Of a DNA stretch of 64,000 nucleotides, positions 30,985 through 40,077 are shown in pieces. The notes beneath the pieces were generated by a model. The model saw only the letters and a program-made list of their open reading frames with translations. It did no database searches and was not told the origin of the DNA. Origin of the DNA: Phycisphaerales bacterium. GTDB lineage: Bacteria > Planctomycetota > Phycisphaerae > Phycisphaerales > UBA1924. The DNA lies in contig JAJDDF010000010.1 of assembly GCA_029260455.1 (NCBI GenBank), positions 29,865-93,864 of the forward strand. Reading direction: 5' to 3'. Both the position numbers and the translations under genes were made by a program. The stretch's first letter is position 1. Each line of letters opens with the position of its first letter.

Positions 30985-32655
30985 ATGCGTTCAACCCTCG
31001 ACCATCCCGATGCTGCCATTTCCTCACCCACGACCGGGGGCGATCCCTTGCCACATTCTGCGCCCCCCATCAACCCGGATCCCTGCGTGCTCGTCATCTT
31101 CGGGGCCTCGGGCGATCTTGCCTCGCGCAAGCTCATCCCCGCGCTGTGCGAGCTCGATGCCCAGGGCAAACTCCCGGATGCCTTCTGCGTGCTGGGCGTG
31201 TCGCGCACCAAGATGACCGACGAGGCATTTCGTGCGCACATCGAACCATCGGTCCACAAACACGCCCAAGGTCTTGCGCCGGACACGTGGAAACGTTTCG
31301 CCCATCGCCTGCACTACCACGCCGCCGACCCCACCACGCCGAACATCTATCCCGCACTCACCAAGCGCCTGCGCGAGCTTGGCACGCAGTTCAAAATCAC
31401 CAAACCATCTTCGAGCAATGACGCCGACAGCCAGGCCAACCTGCCCAATATCCTCTTCTATCTCTCCGTCGCGCCTCAGCTTGTCGTGCCCATTGTCGAT
31501 CAGATCGGTGCTGCGGGTCTCATCTTCGAAGGCAAGCGCTGGTGCGCAGTTGATCCGGACGCCATGCCCTGGCAGCGCATCATTGTCGAAAAACCAATCG
31601 GACACGATCTCGGCTCTGCTATTGAATTGCACCGCGCCATTGGCCGAGTCTTTGATGAAGAAGCGATCTATCGCATCGATCACTATCTGGGCAAGGAACT
31701 CGTTCAGAACATTCTTGTCATGCGCTTTGCCAACGCCATCTTCGAACCCACGTGGAACTCCAAGTACATCGATCACATTCAGGTGACGGCAGCCGAATCC
31801 GTCGGCGTGGGCCGCCGCGCAGGTAACTTCTACGACCACATCGGTGCCACCCGCGACATGCTGCAAAGCCACCTGCTGCAAGTCATGGCACTCATTGGTA
31901 TGGAACCGCCCAGTGAATACACCGCGAGCGCCATTTGCGCCGAAAAAATCAAGCTCATGGAAGCCGTTCGCCCCATTTCGCGTGAACGCCAGGATGCACA
32001 GGTTGCCCTTGGACGCTACGGCAAATCCGGCAACGCCAACGATGAAGACGGCGGGCTCGCCTACCTCGAACTGGAAGGTGTCAAACCCGAGCGCAACGCG
32101 GAGACCTTCAGCGCCATGCGCCTCAATATCGACAACTGGCGCTGGTCGGGTGTGCCCTTCTACATTCGTTCCGGCAAGAAGCTTGCGCGCAAACTCACCG
32201 AAGTTTTCATCCAGTTCAAACGCCCGCCCATCGATCTCTTTCGCCACGCCGATCAGATCATCACGGAAGGCGCGCGCCCCGCGAACCATCTCATCATCAA
32301 TATCGCGCCGGGAGAAGGCGTGGGTCTGAGCTTTGAAGCCAAAGTACCGGGCTCAACATTCCGCATGGGCTCAGTCTCAGCAGACCTTGACTATCAGGAG
32401 GTTTTCGACGCCCAACCATCCGAAGCCTACGGACAACTTCTGCTCGATGCGATGCGCGGCGACAAGACCCTCTTCAAACATCGCGATGAAGTCGAAAACA
32501 TGTGGCGCATCGTGCAACCCGTGCTCGGTTCTGCGGAACTCAACGCGCGCATGGAAACCTATGACCCCGGCACATGGGGCCCCAGCACCGCCGACGCACT
32601 GATCGCCGCCGACGGCAGACAGTGGCACAACCCGACGGGGGGAAGTGTGCGGTAA
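30985..32655 (+). CDS. zwf: Glucose-6-phosphate 1-dehydrogenase
   Basis: 556 residues. First step of the oxidative pentose phosphate pathway, making NADPH and 6-phosphogluconolactone. The NADP site GASGDLASRKL is at about residue 38-48; EKPIGHDL and RIDHYLGKE contain the substrate-binding and catalytic residues. The protein is some 50 residues longer than usual because of an N-terminal tail rich in S/P/T and an insertion with a run of serines near residue 140. Followed by a mosaic repeat, a zinc-ribbon gene and then pgl, the next pathway enzyme. Confidence 0.97.
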   Translation: MRSTLDHPDAAISSPTTGGDPLPHSAPPINPDPCVLVIFGASGDLASRKLIPALCELDAQGKLPDAFCVLGVSRTKMTDEAFRAHIEPSVHKHAQGLAPDTWKRFAHRLHYHAADPTTPNIYPALTKRLRELGTQFKITKPSSSNDADSQANLPNILFYLSVAPQLVVPIVDQIGAAGLIFEGKRWCAVDPDAMPWQRIIVEKPIGHDLGSAIELHRAIGRVFDEEAIYRIDHYLGKELVQNILVMRFANAIFEPTWNSKYIDHIQVTAAESVGVGRRAGNFYDHIGATRDMLQSHLLQVMALIGMEPPSEYTASAICAEKIKLMEAVRPISRERQDAQVALGRYGKSGNANDEDGGLAYLELEGVKPERNAETFSAMRLNIDNWRWSGVPFYIRSGKKLARKLTEVFIQFKRPPIDLFRHADQIITEGARPANHLIINIAPGEGVGLSFEAKVPGSTFRMGSVSADLDYQEVFDAQPSEAYGQLLLDAMRGDKTLFKHRDEVENMWRIVQPVLGSAELNARMETYDPGTWGPSTADALIAADGRQWHNPTGGSVR

Positions 32656-32656
32656 G

Positions 32657-32858
32657 TAGGGTGGGCGTCTCGCCCGCCAAGAAGAAGATTCACCGCAGAG
32701 GCGCAGAGGACACAGAGAAGAAAATAGCTTTGGTGAAGAAGAGAGAATTGGCTAGCCCCAAGCGCGAGCGCGGGGGTTCTTTTTCTTGGTGGCACAGGTC
32801 TCCGACCTGTGTTCCTGCTTCTTCTCTGGGTGCCGTGGTCTGAGTGAAACGAAGGCCA
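32657..32858. repeat. Mosaic repeat C-A-D-E downstream of zwf
   Basis: In order: family C (32659-32679), family A (32680-32724), a stretch reading GGTGAAGAAGAGAG, family D in reverse (32753-32780), then an E-like segment with CCGTGGTCTGAG and GGCCACG (to 32858). The A-to-D block recurs in inverted orientation at 33573-33672 on the far side of the zinc-ribbon gene. Confidence 0.85.
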
Positions 32859-32890
32859 CGTATTACTCTCGCATTACAACACCGAAGTTG

Positions 32891-32916
32891 GTAGCCTTCA
32901 TGTAAGAGGAGGCTAC
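32891..32916 (+). promoter_or_regulatory. Inverted repeat enclosing the ribosome-binding site
   Basis: GTAGCCT at 32891-32897 pairs with AGGCTAC at 32910-32916, and the AGAGGAGG ribosome-binding site (32905-32912) overlaps the loop and the 3' arm. A transcript starting upstream could mask initiation at the TTG at 32918. Confidence 0.4.
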
Positions 32917-32917
32917 C

Positions 32918-33475
32918 TTGGCAACCCGTCCGTGCAAGTTTTGTACGAACCCTGTGGCATCAAACACAAAGACTTGCCCCAAATGTGGTGGAAGGAAGCC
33001 CTATCCGACCTCGCAAGCTAGCACAGGGATGCACATCTTCTCGGCAATCCTCGTTCTGGGCTTATTCAGCCTGTGCTTGTTCCCGTTGAACAGTGGCAGC
33101 AAATCGACAAAATCACAACCTAGTCGTACTGCTCCCAAGTCCAGTTCAGTCAATAGAGAACCTCGCAGGGTAACACCCACCGTCGGTTCGGTCGGCCGCA
33201 TCATTCCCGGCGACATGGATGTGTTGCTGGTTGGTGTTGATCGAGCTTCGCACGATGCCCTGTGGAAATCGCTGAATGCAGATGATTCCATTGGTGTCAT
33301 CGAGCTGGTGATGCAAGGCAATGTCATTTCGGTGAAGCGTGCCACAGCTTGCAGAGTAATTCACATCAATTCTGCGTGGGGCGGACTTCTTGAAGTTCGC
33401 CTACTCGATGGAGAAAATGCACTACAAACTGTAATTGTCAACGTTCAACTTGTTCAGGTCGACAAGAGCCCTTAG
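32918..33475 (+). CDS. Zinc-ribbon membrane-anchored protein
   Basis: 185 residues. An N-terminal zinc ribbon (PCKFCTNPV, then CPKCGGRK, about 6-28) is followed by one transmembrane helix (HIFSAILVLGLFSLCLF) and a linker of S/T/K/R, then a globular part of about 90 residues with strand-like sequence and no recognised motif. TTG start with AGAGGAGG 5 bp upstream. It is bounded on both sides by inverted copies of a composite repeat and sits between zwf and pgl. Function unknown. Confidence 0.8.
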   Translation: MATRPCKFCTNPVASNTKTCPKCGGRKPYPTSQASTGMHIFSAILVLGLFSLCLFPLNSGSKSTKSQPSRTAPKSSSVNREPRRVTPTVGSVGRIIPGDMDVLLVGVDRASHDALWKSLNADDSIGVIELVMQGNVISVKRATACRVIHINSAWGGLLEVRLLDGENALQTVIVNVQLVQVDKSP

Positions 33476-33544
33476 CCAGACGAAAACATGGTATTCCTCA
33501 TCCTGACGCACCGGAACCCGCTATATCACGGCACCCGAGCAAAG

Positions 33545-33675
33545 AAGGCGGGCGAGACGCCCACCCCACCAAGAAACCCCCGCGCTCGCGCTTGGGGCTA
33601 GCCAATTCTCTCTTTCTTCACCAAAGTTCTTTCTTCTCTGTGCCCTCTGTGTCTCTGTGGTAAAAATTCTTCTCC
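33545..33675. repeat. Mosaic repeat C-D-A upstream of pgl (reverse orientation)
   Basis: Family C (33550-33572), family D (33574-33602), CTCTCTTTCTTCACC (33608-33622) and family A in reverse (33626-33672). The order and sequence are close to the reverse complement of 32657-32783. The intervening 33476-33544 shows nothing recognisable. Confidence 0.85.
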
Positions 33676-33689
33676 CCTACACTCTCTCC

Positions 33690-34520
33690 ATGACTTCCCC
33701 CGCCCCAACGCCCGACGACTCGACCATTGGCTTTGATCTTGAATCAACGCCCACCGCTCCGGTGCTGCCCGGCGAAGTGGTCATGCGTCCAGCGCGCGAG
33801 GATGTTTTCGATGCGCTCGCTGCGGACCTGCTCATTCACGCGCACAACTGCGTGCGCACCTTTGGTGATGTCCACCTCGCGCTTTCGGGCGGATCAACAC
33901 CGCTGCCGTTTTATCAGCACCTGATGATCGATCCGCGCTATCGCGATTTTCCCTGGCGGCGGACGCACATCTGGCTTGTTGATGAACGCCGCGTGCCCAT
34001 TGATGATGATCGTTCTAACACGAAAAACATCGCGGCCTATCTCGACCCCGCACACTCAGACATTCCAAAGAACAACTTTCATGTCTTCGACTGGTGCGCC
34101 GATGGCATTGAAGCCCGGTATACGCATGATCTTCAGCACACTCTCGCCTGGCGCGAAAAAGGACAGGACCGCATTGATTTTGCACTGCTCGGCCTTGGCG
34201 GCGATGGTCACACTGCAAGTTTGTTCCCCAATTCACCGGCGCTTGCTGAACGCGAGCGCCCGATTTGCATCAATGCAGGGCCAAGTGTCACGCCGCCCGA
34301 TCGCGTGACGATGACCTTTCCGTTGCTCAATAGTGCACGCCTGATTGCGTTTCTTGCTCTTGGTGAATCAAAGCGCGAGATCATCGCGCGCGTTGCCAAG
34401 GCCAGTGTGCCCGAGCCAACTGATGATGACGTTCGCGCCTTGCCCTGTCTTGGCATTCGCCCTGCTGCGGGAACATTGCGCTGGTATCTGGATCACACGG
34501 CGTGCGCGCTGAAGGGCTAG
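33690..34520 (+). CDS. pgl: 6-phosphogluconolactonase
   Basis: About 276 residues (DevB/SOL family). It hydrolyses 6-phosphogluconolactone to 6-phosphogluconate after Zwf. Motifs: LALSGGSTPLPFYQ, WLVDERRVP, DFALLGLGGDGHTASLFP (the active-site histidine loop), and a C-terminal ALGESKREI. The frame is open from 33657, but the ATG at 33690 is preferred because the upstream part is family-A repeat DNA. The stop TAG overlaps the stop of the convergent hypothetical gene at 34517. Confidence 0.95.
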   Translation: MTSPAPTPDDSTIGFDLESTPTAPVLPGEVVMRPAREDVFDALAADLLIHAHNCVRTFGDVHLALSGGSTPLPFYQHLMIDPRYRDFPWRRTHIWLVDERRVPIDDDRSNTKNIAAYLDPAHSDIPKNNFHVFDWCADGIEARYTHDLQHTLAWREKGQDRIDFALLGLGGDGHTASLFPNSPALAERERPICINAGPSVTPPDRVTMTFPLLNSARLIAFLALGESKREIIARVAKASVPEPTDDDVRALPCLGIRPAAGTLRWYLDHTACALKG

Positions 34521-34894
34521 CCCTCAAGATTCAGTCGGCGCTCCCCCGGTTTGGATCTGCGCTGCTCGCGCGGCACATAATTCGGATGCGACAGATGATC
34601 CTCATGCGCATCTTCTGAATCATTTTCAGAAACTTGGCGCACGGACTCACTCGAAAGCACATCGGGCGTGCTGGTGAGTTCCGCCTTATCCGCGGCCCGC
34701 GTGACCGCATCAGCGGAATCCTTGCCATCACGACCCTGCCGACGTTTCTCGGTGCGGCGAAGGCGCTCCCCCCCGGGGGGCTGACTCGGAATGATCCCAC
34801 CCAATGGCATAGTGCTTCTATCGGCGCGCTCGCCGGTGCTTCTGAATGAGCCGATAAAACCAGTGCCAATCCAGCTTTGGAGGCCCTGCGTCAA
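34517..34894 (-). CDS. Hypothetical small charged protein
   Basis: About 125 residues from a TTG at 34894 whose bases overlap the ispF stop (TTGA), or about 97 from the ATG at 34810. Codon use looks coding. The N-terminal part contains WIGTGFIGSF; the rest is polar, rich in R, D, E and S and probably disordered, with EDHLSHPNYVPREQ near the end. No signal peptide or domain was recognised. Opposing frames contain no better candidate, so I keep it, but it could be a fortuitous frame. Confidence 0.45.
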   Translation of the reverse strand: MTQGLQSWIGTGFIGSFRSTGERADRSTMPLGGIIPSQPPGGERLRRTEKRRQGRDGKDSADAVTRAADKAELTSTPDVLSSESVRQVSENDSEDAHEDHLSHPNYVPREQRRSKPGERRLNLEG

Positions 34895-35403
34895 ATTCGT
34901 GCGAGCAATACCACCACATGCACCTCGACCGCGAGCCCCGCACCGATCGGCCCGATGCCCTCGCCCGTCTTGCCCTTGATATTTACCTGCGAAACCGACG
35001 CGCCAAGTATCTCGGCGATGCACACGCACATCGCATCCTTGTGCGGTGCAAGCTTGGGCTTTTCGAGGATCACCGTGCAATCAAGGTTGGAAACCGCATA
35101 GCTGCGCGCACGAACGCGCTCCATCGCAGCACGCAAAAAATCCTGTGAATCCCGGCCTTTGTTCGCTTTTTCATCATCAGGAAAAAGCTGCCCGATGTCT
35201 GCTTCGCCCAGCGCCCCGAGCAAGGCATCGGTGATCGCGTGCAACAGGGCATCTCCATCAGAATGGGCTTTCACCTGCACCGGATGGGGAATCGTGATCC
35301 CACCCAAAACGAGCCCCGGGCCAGCCTGATCGAACTCAAGCCGGTGCAGGTCGTACCCATGGCCGACGCGGAACGCGGGTTCTGATGAGGGCTGACGGGT
35401 CAT
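34891..35403 (-). CDS. ispF: 2-C-methyl-D-erythritol 2,4-cyclodiphosphate synthase
   Basis: 170 residues. It forms 2-C-methyl-D-erythritol 2,4-cyclodiphosphate in the MEP isoprenoid pathway. Evidence: FRVGHGYDLHRL with the zinc-binding D and H, PVQVKAHSDGDALLHAITDALLGAL, and VNIKGKTGEGIGPIG near the end. The length is typical. Start at ATG 35403 with GGAGA about 12 bp upstream. Other MEP-pathway genes are not adjacent. Confidence 0.96.
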   Translation of the reverse strand: MTRQPSSEPAFRVGHGYDLHRLEFDQAGPGLVLGGITIPHPVQVKAHSDGDALLHAITDALLGALGEADIGQLFPDDEKANKGRDSQDFLRAAMERVRARSYAVSNLDCTVILEKPKLAPHKDAMCVCIAEILGASVSQVNIKGKTGEGIGPIGAGLAVEVHVVVLLARI

Positions 35404-35542
35404 TTTGGGCCAATCTCCGGGGGACAGGGCCAAAGAGGGTGAACGCGGCCACCGCGTCGAGTCGATGCAAGAGAATAGGTCAGCCGCGAGTGCAGGACCG
35501 ATATGCTACTGATGAGCGCACTCAGAACACGGGGAAACGAAT

Positions 35543-36001
35543 ATGGCACACCAGATGAAGGCACACCGGCAACGCAGGATCACTCGCAACACGCTCGCTG
35601 TTTTGGCTGGCACGGTGGCGGTGTGTGCGGTGAGCGGGTGCTATTACCCCGGCGGGCCGCGCTATTCCGCAGACCGCTTCACCTATGAGAGTCACGCGTG
35701 GCAGCCATGGACTGTGAAGCTTCTCGACACACGCACGGGCGAGGTGGTGTGGTCGGTCGATGTGCCGGTGGGCAAGCAACTGGTGGTCGGGTTCAACCGG
35801 GGCACGGGTCCCAATGAGTTCAAGCCTGACGAAATCGTCTGGGGCATCATGGAAAAGGGCAAGCGGTTTGGCACGCGCGACAATCGTCAGCCCTGCCCGC
35901 CGCACGAATCACGCCGCCTTGATTCGAGTTTGCGCCCGACGCCTGAGCTGATCACGCCCGTGATGGATGAAGCCTCGGCGAGTGTGTGGGATACGCAGTA
36001 A
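35543..36001 (+). CDS. Small hypothetical lipoprotein
   Basis: 152 residues. Positively charged N-terminus (KAHRQRR), a hydrophobic core and lipobox VSGC followed by YYPGGPR. The mature part has WTVKLLDTRTGEVVWSVDVPVGKQL, a single strand pair resembling a propeller-type motif but too short for a full propeller. GGGGAA lies upstream of the ATG. The stop leads straight into a family-A repeat. Confidence 0.75.
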   Translation: MAHQMKAHRQRRITRNTLAVLAGTVAVCAVSGCYYPGGPRYSADRFTYESHAWQPWTVKLLDTRTGEVVWSVDVPVGKQLVVGFNRGTGPNEFKPDEIVWGIMEKGKRFGTRDNRQPCPPHESRRLDSSLRPTPELITPVMDEASASVWDTQ

Positions 36002-36320
36002 GAAGAAGATTCACCGCAGAGGCGCAGAGGACACAGAGAAGAACTTTGTGTGTGAAGACATGGGTGTGAAGAATAGGTGTGAAGAAATGGGTGGCCCGGT
36101 TTGCTTGTCAAACCGGGAGTTCAATCGTTTGAAACACGGGTGCCATGGCCTGACAAGCCCGCCACAGCGGACAAGGAAGGCCATGTGTCTTTGTGATTTG
36201 AAGACGTGGCCTGCGTCCCGACCTGTCGGGTCTTAGACCACGGCACTCGGAAGAAACCCCTCACCCGTCTCGCTGCGCGAGCCACCCTCTCCCGGTGGGA
36301 GAGGGAGACAAGAAATCCCC
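36000..36320. repeat. Intergenic mosaic repeat A-F-E-B
   Basis: Gap of 346 bp made almost wholly of repeats: A (36000-36046), F (36088-36118, with the CCCGGTTTG/CAAACCGGG hairpin), E-like CGACCTGTCGGGTCTTAGACC (36216-36236) and B (36251-36312). No gene is present. Confidence 0.85.
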
Positions 36321-36347
36321 TTACTCGTGCGCGGGGCTGACAAGAGA

Positions 36348-37226
36348 TCAATCCCGGCTTTGCAGCTTGCTCAAGAGGCGCAGCACTTCGACATACAACC
36401 ACACAAGGGTCATGAGGAGCGCGAAGCTCGCGTACCACTCGTAAAATTTCGGTGCACCGTTCTTGATGCCGTTGTTGGCAAGGTCAAAATCGAGCACGAG
36501 ATTCATTGAGGCAAGGCCCACAACGATCAGCGAGAAACCGATGGAGACAAGTCCGCCATTGTTGGGGTCATACACACTCCAAAGGCCATCAATACCTGCA
36601 AAACCTGCAACCATCGCGATCATTCCATAGGCAAACACGCCCATCGTGCCCACGATGGTCATGTTGTAGAACAGGCGATTGGGACGGATGAGTTTGAAGG
36701 AATACGCTGCGAGCAGGCCGCCGAAGATACCAAAGGTGAGCAGTGCTGCGTTGAAGATGAGCCCGGTGTTGAGCATGCCACGCACGCCTTCAACTGTTTC
36801 AACATCCGAGGGATGAATCATGTCGGCATAGAATGCCGAGATGCCGCCCACAAACAGCCCTTCCGCGACGGCGTAGATGGGGGCCGTGACAGGTGAGAAC
36901 TTGGGTTTGAAGATGGTGACAAGCGCGATCAGCAGGCCGCCAATAGCACCACCTATGGTGATAAACCAGCCCGTTGATGTGAAGTGATTGGCATCATCGA
37001 GTGAAACACTCCAAGCGACCATCGCGAGCACCATGCAGATCGCAATGAGCAGCGCGCTCTTGTTCACCGTGCCTTGAAGCGTCATGACAGTCGAACGCGG
37101 CATATTCGCACGGATTTCCTTGAAGCCCGGCGTGCGCGAGTCGGCGGTGCTGCCGATGCCACCAGACCACGTTTCAGCAGACTGAAAGGCACCATTTTTC
37201 ATGGCGGGGTTGGACGTACGAAACAT
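36348..37226 (-). CDS. Bax inhibitor-1/YccA-family membrane protein
   Basis: About 292 residues. Seven or so transmembrane helices are visible (starting at LLIAICMVLAMVAWSV), with a cytosolic N-terminal tail, in the order of the BI-1/YccA (transmembrane BAX inhibitor motif) family; a DLANNGIKNGAPKF segment precedes the last helix. Bacterial members affect proteolysis of membrane proteins (YccA inhibits FtsH) or act as calcium leak channels. The ATG at 37226 has GGAGG 9 bp upstream. Downstream 3' is the family-B repeat. Confidence 0.9.
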   Translation of the reverse strand: MFRTSNPAMKNGAFQSAETWSGGIGSTADSRTPGFKEIRANMPRSTVMTLQGTVNKSALLIAICMVLAMVAWSVSLDDANHFTSTGWFITIGGAIGGLLIALVTIFKPKFSPVTAPIYAVAEGLFVGGISAFYADMIHPSDVETVEGVRGMLNTGLIFNAALLTFGIFGGLLAAYSFKLIRPNRLFYNMTIVGTMGVFAYGMIAMVAGFAGIDGLWSVYDPNNGGLVSIGFSLIVVGLASMNLVLDFDLANNGIKNGAPKFYEWYASFALLMTLVWLYVEVLRLLSKLQSRD

Positions 37227-37358
37227 GAATCGAATCCTCCGAAGGGGTGAGCGGCTGCCAATCAAAGCAGGGTGATGGGCCAAGGGCAAGGCCCGACCAT
37301 GGTATTCATCGGTAAAGCAGGGATGAGTATTCCATATTGTGGGCCGTTGGTGTGGCAG

Positions 37359-37480
37359 GAAGAAGAACTTTCACCGCAGAGACGCAGAGAACGCAGAGAA
37401 GACTCTTTGTGTGGGAGAAGAAACCCCTCACCCGTCTCACCTTCGGTGAGCCACCCTCTCCCGGCGGGAGAGGGTGCAGA
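37359..37480. repeat. Intergenic mosaic repeat A-B
   Basis: Family A (37359-37405) and family B (37419-37480), which reaches the end of nnrD at 37482. The remainder of the gap from 37227 to 37358 shows no gene. Confidence 0.85.
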
Positions 37481-37481
37481 A

Positions 37482-38459
37482 TCAGGTCCGTAGCGCCTCG
37501 ATGGCATCCGGGATGTGATCGAGCAAATCGCGGGCGAGCAGGCCCCCCGTGGCATGGGCACACGCTGACCAGTGCCCCCCGGCAGCGCTGTGAATGAGCA
37601 CAGCAGAGCACGCAAGATCAAAAAGCGTTGCTGAACCATCGTCGGGGTTACGCGGGATCGCAGGCACACGCGGCGTGTGCTGAACGATGAGCCCCGCGGT
37701 GATGCCCGCAAGCACATCTCCCGAACCCGCAGTTGCGAGCGCTGGGTTGGGCGCATCATGCACCCAAGTGCGCACACCGTCGGACACGGCCGTGGCTGAG
37801 CTTTTCAAAATAACTATGCACCCGAGGAAACCGGCGAGTGCAGAGGCACCTTCGCACTGCGCATCGATGCCGGATGCGATGTCCGGTGCATTCACGCCAA
37901 GCGCAGCAGTAAGACGTTTGAATTCGCCCACATGCGGCGTCAAGAGCATCGATGCACAAACGTCGCGGTGAATATCTGGAATCACAGCAAGGGTATTGAT
38001 CGCATCTGCATCGACGACAACGGGGATGGCATCCTGCCCCACAGCGCGCATGACGGCAGCCTGCATGCCCGGTGCATTTTCTGGCGCACCAAGCCCGGGC
38101 CCGATGAGCAGGCAGTTCGCCGATTGCAGGAGCGCATCAATCGCGGCAGCTGCTTCATGGCCGATGATTTGCTGGGCATCATCGATGGGCAGCGCAATGC
38201 CAGTGGCTTCCGGTGCAATGGAAAGCGCTGCATCGAGAATCGGCGCGGGCATCACAAGGCGCGCAAGCCCTGCGCCTGTGCGCAATGAGGCAAGTGCTGC
38301 TAGGGCCGGCCCGCCAATCATGCGCGTGTGCGCCGTGTGCTTACCCGGATGATCCGCGGCGCACCCGCCAATGACGGCGACGGTGCCAAAGGTGCCCTTG
38401 TGACCGCGCGGATCACGCGCAGGAAGCGGTGGCGGCAGGGTGTCAATGCGTTCGGTCAT
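37482..38459 (-). CDS. nnrD: NAD(P)H-hydrate dehydratase
   Basis: 325 residues. It converts damaged NAD(P)H hydrate back to NAD(P)H using ADP or ATP. The YjeF C-terminal carbohydrate-kinase-like fold is seen: GHKGTFGTVAVIGG, LLIGPGLG, VVDADAINTLA, LTPHVGEFKRL and ATAGSGDVLAGITAG, which carries the catalytic aspartate. The N-terminal epimerase domain NnrE is absent. Its ATG overlaps the stop of the transglutaminase gene by 4 bp (ATGA). Confidence 0.94.
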   Translation of the reverse strand: MTERIDTLPPPLPARDPRGHKGTFGTVAVIGGCAADHPGKHTAHTRMIGGPALAALASLRTGAGLARLVMPAPILDAALSIAPEATGIALPIDDAQQIIGHEAAAAIDALLQSANCLLIGPGLGAPENAPGMQAAVMRAVGQDAIPVVVDADAINTLAVIPDIHRDVCASMLLTPHVGEFKRLTAALGVNAPDIASGIDAQCEGASALAGFLGCIVILKSSATAVSDGVRTWVHDAPNPALATAGSGDVLAGITAGLIVQHTPRVPAIPRNPDDGSATLFDLACSAVLIHSAAGGHWSACAHATGGLLARDLLDHIPDAIEALRT

Positions 38460-39982
38460 GGCGCATCAACAGTTGTGTTGACATATTCGACCGATTCGAC
38501 AGTGATTCGCAGATTGCCAAGCACGCGCGCAACATCGGTCATGGAAGTGGCGAGGGCACCATCGCGCAAATCGGTTGTGGTGAGTGCGATGTGCGTGGCA
38601 TCGCACGGGCGCGTGGGGATGGCCGCATCGAGATCGCGCCAGGTGAAACCGGCATCAGGATTAGCATCATCAATGGGCAACAGCGCCTGCGCCCACATGT
38701 GATAGCCAAAGACGCCTTTCTTTCCCATGAACTGATCGATATAGACAAGGCCGCTCACCGTGCGCGCTGGAATATCCGCGTTGCGCAGCAGCGCCACGAG
38801 CAACACGGCATGCTCCGTGCAATCGCCCTCGCGCGTGCGCGCAACAGCGGAGGCCGAACCAAAGCCGACATCGAGAGACTTGTCTGTGATGAGTTCCGCT
38901 GTGAACAGGCGGAGCTCCTCGGCCTTCTCGGAGTCGGTGGCGTCCTTCATGCGCCGCAGCGCCCACATGCTATGGGCGACCACCATCGGGTCTTCGCTGT
39001 CAGCCATCGTCGCGGGCGCAAGGCAGGCGGCCCGATCTTCGGCCGTGAGCTCGGCAGGCGTGTTGGCATCGAGATCAAGAGTCAGTCGCAGGCCCCCGTC
39101 GCCCGCAGCCTCAACCTTCTGCGCGCCCGTGAAGGGAAGGTCGGGCAGATCGCCAGCGATGCCCCGCAGGGTATACACCGCGCGCTGGACGAAGCGCGGG
39201 TTATCGATCATGCGATCGGGCTTGCAGAGCGTGGAAACCATGAGTTCCGGGGCATTGAACGCGGTCAGCGCTTCGTCTCTCGACGCGGCCCGCACCGTCA
39301 ATTGCAGACCGCCCAGCGGCAGTTCGGTCAACAATGCTTCGCCATCGTCATCGACATAGCTCGTCATGATGATCCCGGGCGTTGCCGACGATGTGGTGCG
39401 CCATTCAGTAGCGGAAACTGTTTTTCCCAGAACTTCGACCTGCTTGCTGCCGAGCACCTCCACCTTGGTCAACACGGGCTTGATGCCAAAGCTTGGGTCA
39501 AGTGTGGCATACGCGATCCTCTTTGCCCCCTCGGCCAGCTTGCGCTTGACCAGCGCGTCGACCTTGCTGGGCGTGAGCCAAGGTGTGGTCGGCGCTTTGA
39601 TGCGCTCCGTGCGCACGCGACCGTTCGCATCCGTGGTGTGGTCAACATGGCCTTCCTCGCGCCAAAAATAGTTCTCGCGCGTCACCTGCGATCCCTGTCG
39701 CGTGATCACGGACATGCCACTCGGCGTGCCGTCGGCGTCTTCGAAGAACTCGCTTGTGGTCACAAGGTCGATCGTGATCGGGCCGCGCGCAATTGAAAAG
39801 TGCATTTCGCTGCTGGAGAAGATCCGGCCGTGTGCATCTTCGCTGGTGCGCTCCAGCCCCCAGCCAATTTTCTCACCATCGAGCTCGACGCTGTAGTAGC
39901 GCTCGCTGTCGGTCTCTTCGGCGCTGGCACGTTGCGATGTGCCCAAAAGAACGAGCAAAACGAGCATAAGACGATTCAACAC
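38456..39982 (-). CDS. Secreted transglutaminase-like domain protein
   Basis: 508 residues. A signal peptide (MLNRLMLVLLVLLGT) ends with an ASA site near residue 21. The C-terminal transglutaminase-like core has GDCTEHAVLLVALLRN (catalytic cysteine), GYHMWAQ (histidine) and WRDLDAAI (aspartate), near residues 390-475; it is the protease-like papain fold used by many bacterial proteins. The long N-terminal half has no recognised domain. Its role in the periplasm is unknown. First gene of the operon with nnrD. Confidence 0.88.
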   Translation of the reverse strand: MLNRLMLVLLVLLGTSQRASAEETDSERYYSVELDGEKIGWGLERTSEDAHGRIFSSSEMHFSIARGPITIDLVTTSEFFEDADGTPSGMSVITRQGSQVTRENYFWREEGHVDHTTDANGRVRTERIKAPTTPWLTPSKVDALVKRKLAEGAKRIAYATLDPSFGIKPVLTKVEVLGSKQVEVLGKTVSATEWRTTSSATPGIIMTSYVDDDGEALLTELPLGGLQLTVRAASRDEALTAFNAPELMVSTLCKPDRMIDNPRFVQRAVYTLRGIAGDLPDLPFTGAQKVEAAGDGGLRLTLDLDANTPAELTAEDRAACLAPATMADSEDPMVVAHSMWALRRMKDATDSEKAEELRLFTAELITDKSLDVGFGSASAVARTREGDCTEHAVLLVALLRNADIPARTVSGLVYIDQFMGKKGVFGYHMWAQALLPIDDANPDAGFTWRDLDAAIPTRPCDATHIALTTTDLRDGALATSMTDVARVLGNLRITVESVEYVNTTVDAP

Positions 39983-40077
39983 GTGGCATTTCCTTTCAAT
40001 TGACAGATCCCCAAATAGTACCGGCCAATGCCAACCCGGCGGCGTGCGGCTAGGCTTTGCCCCTTCTGGAGCCCCAT

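Noticed and set aside
31024..32289. Long minus-strand frame opposite zwf
   Set aside because: Antisense shadow of the highly biased zwf codons; the plus-strand protein has all G6PDH motifs.
38429..39796. 455-codon plus-strand frame opposite the transglutaminase gene
   Set aside because: Antisense shadow; sequence is arginine/histidine-rich and lacks any recognisable motif.
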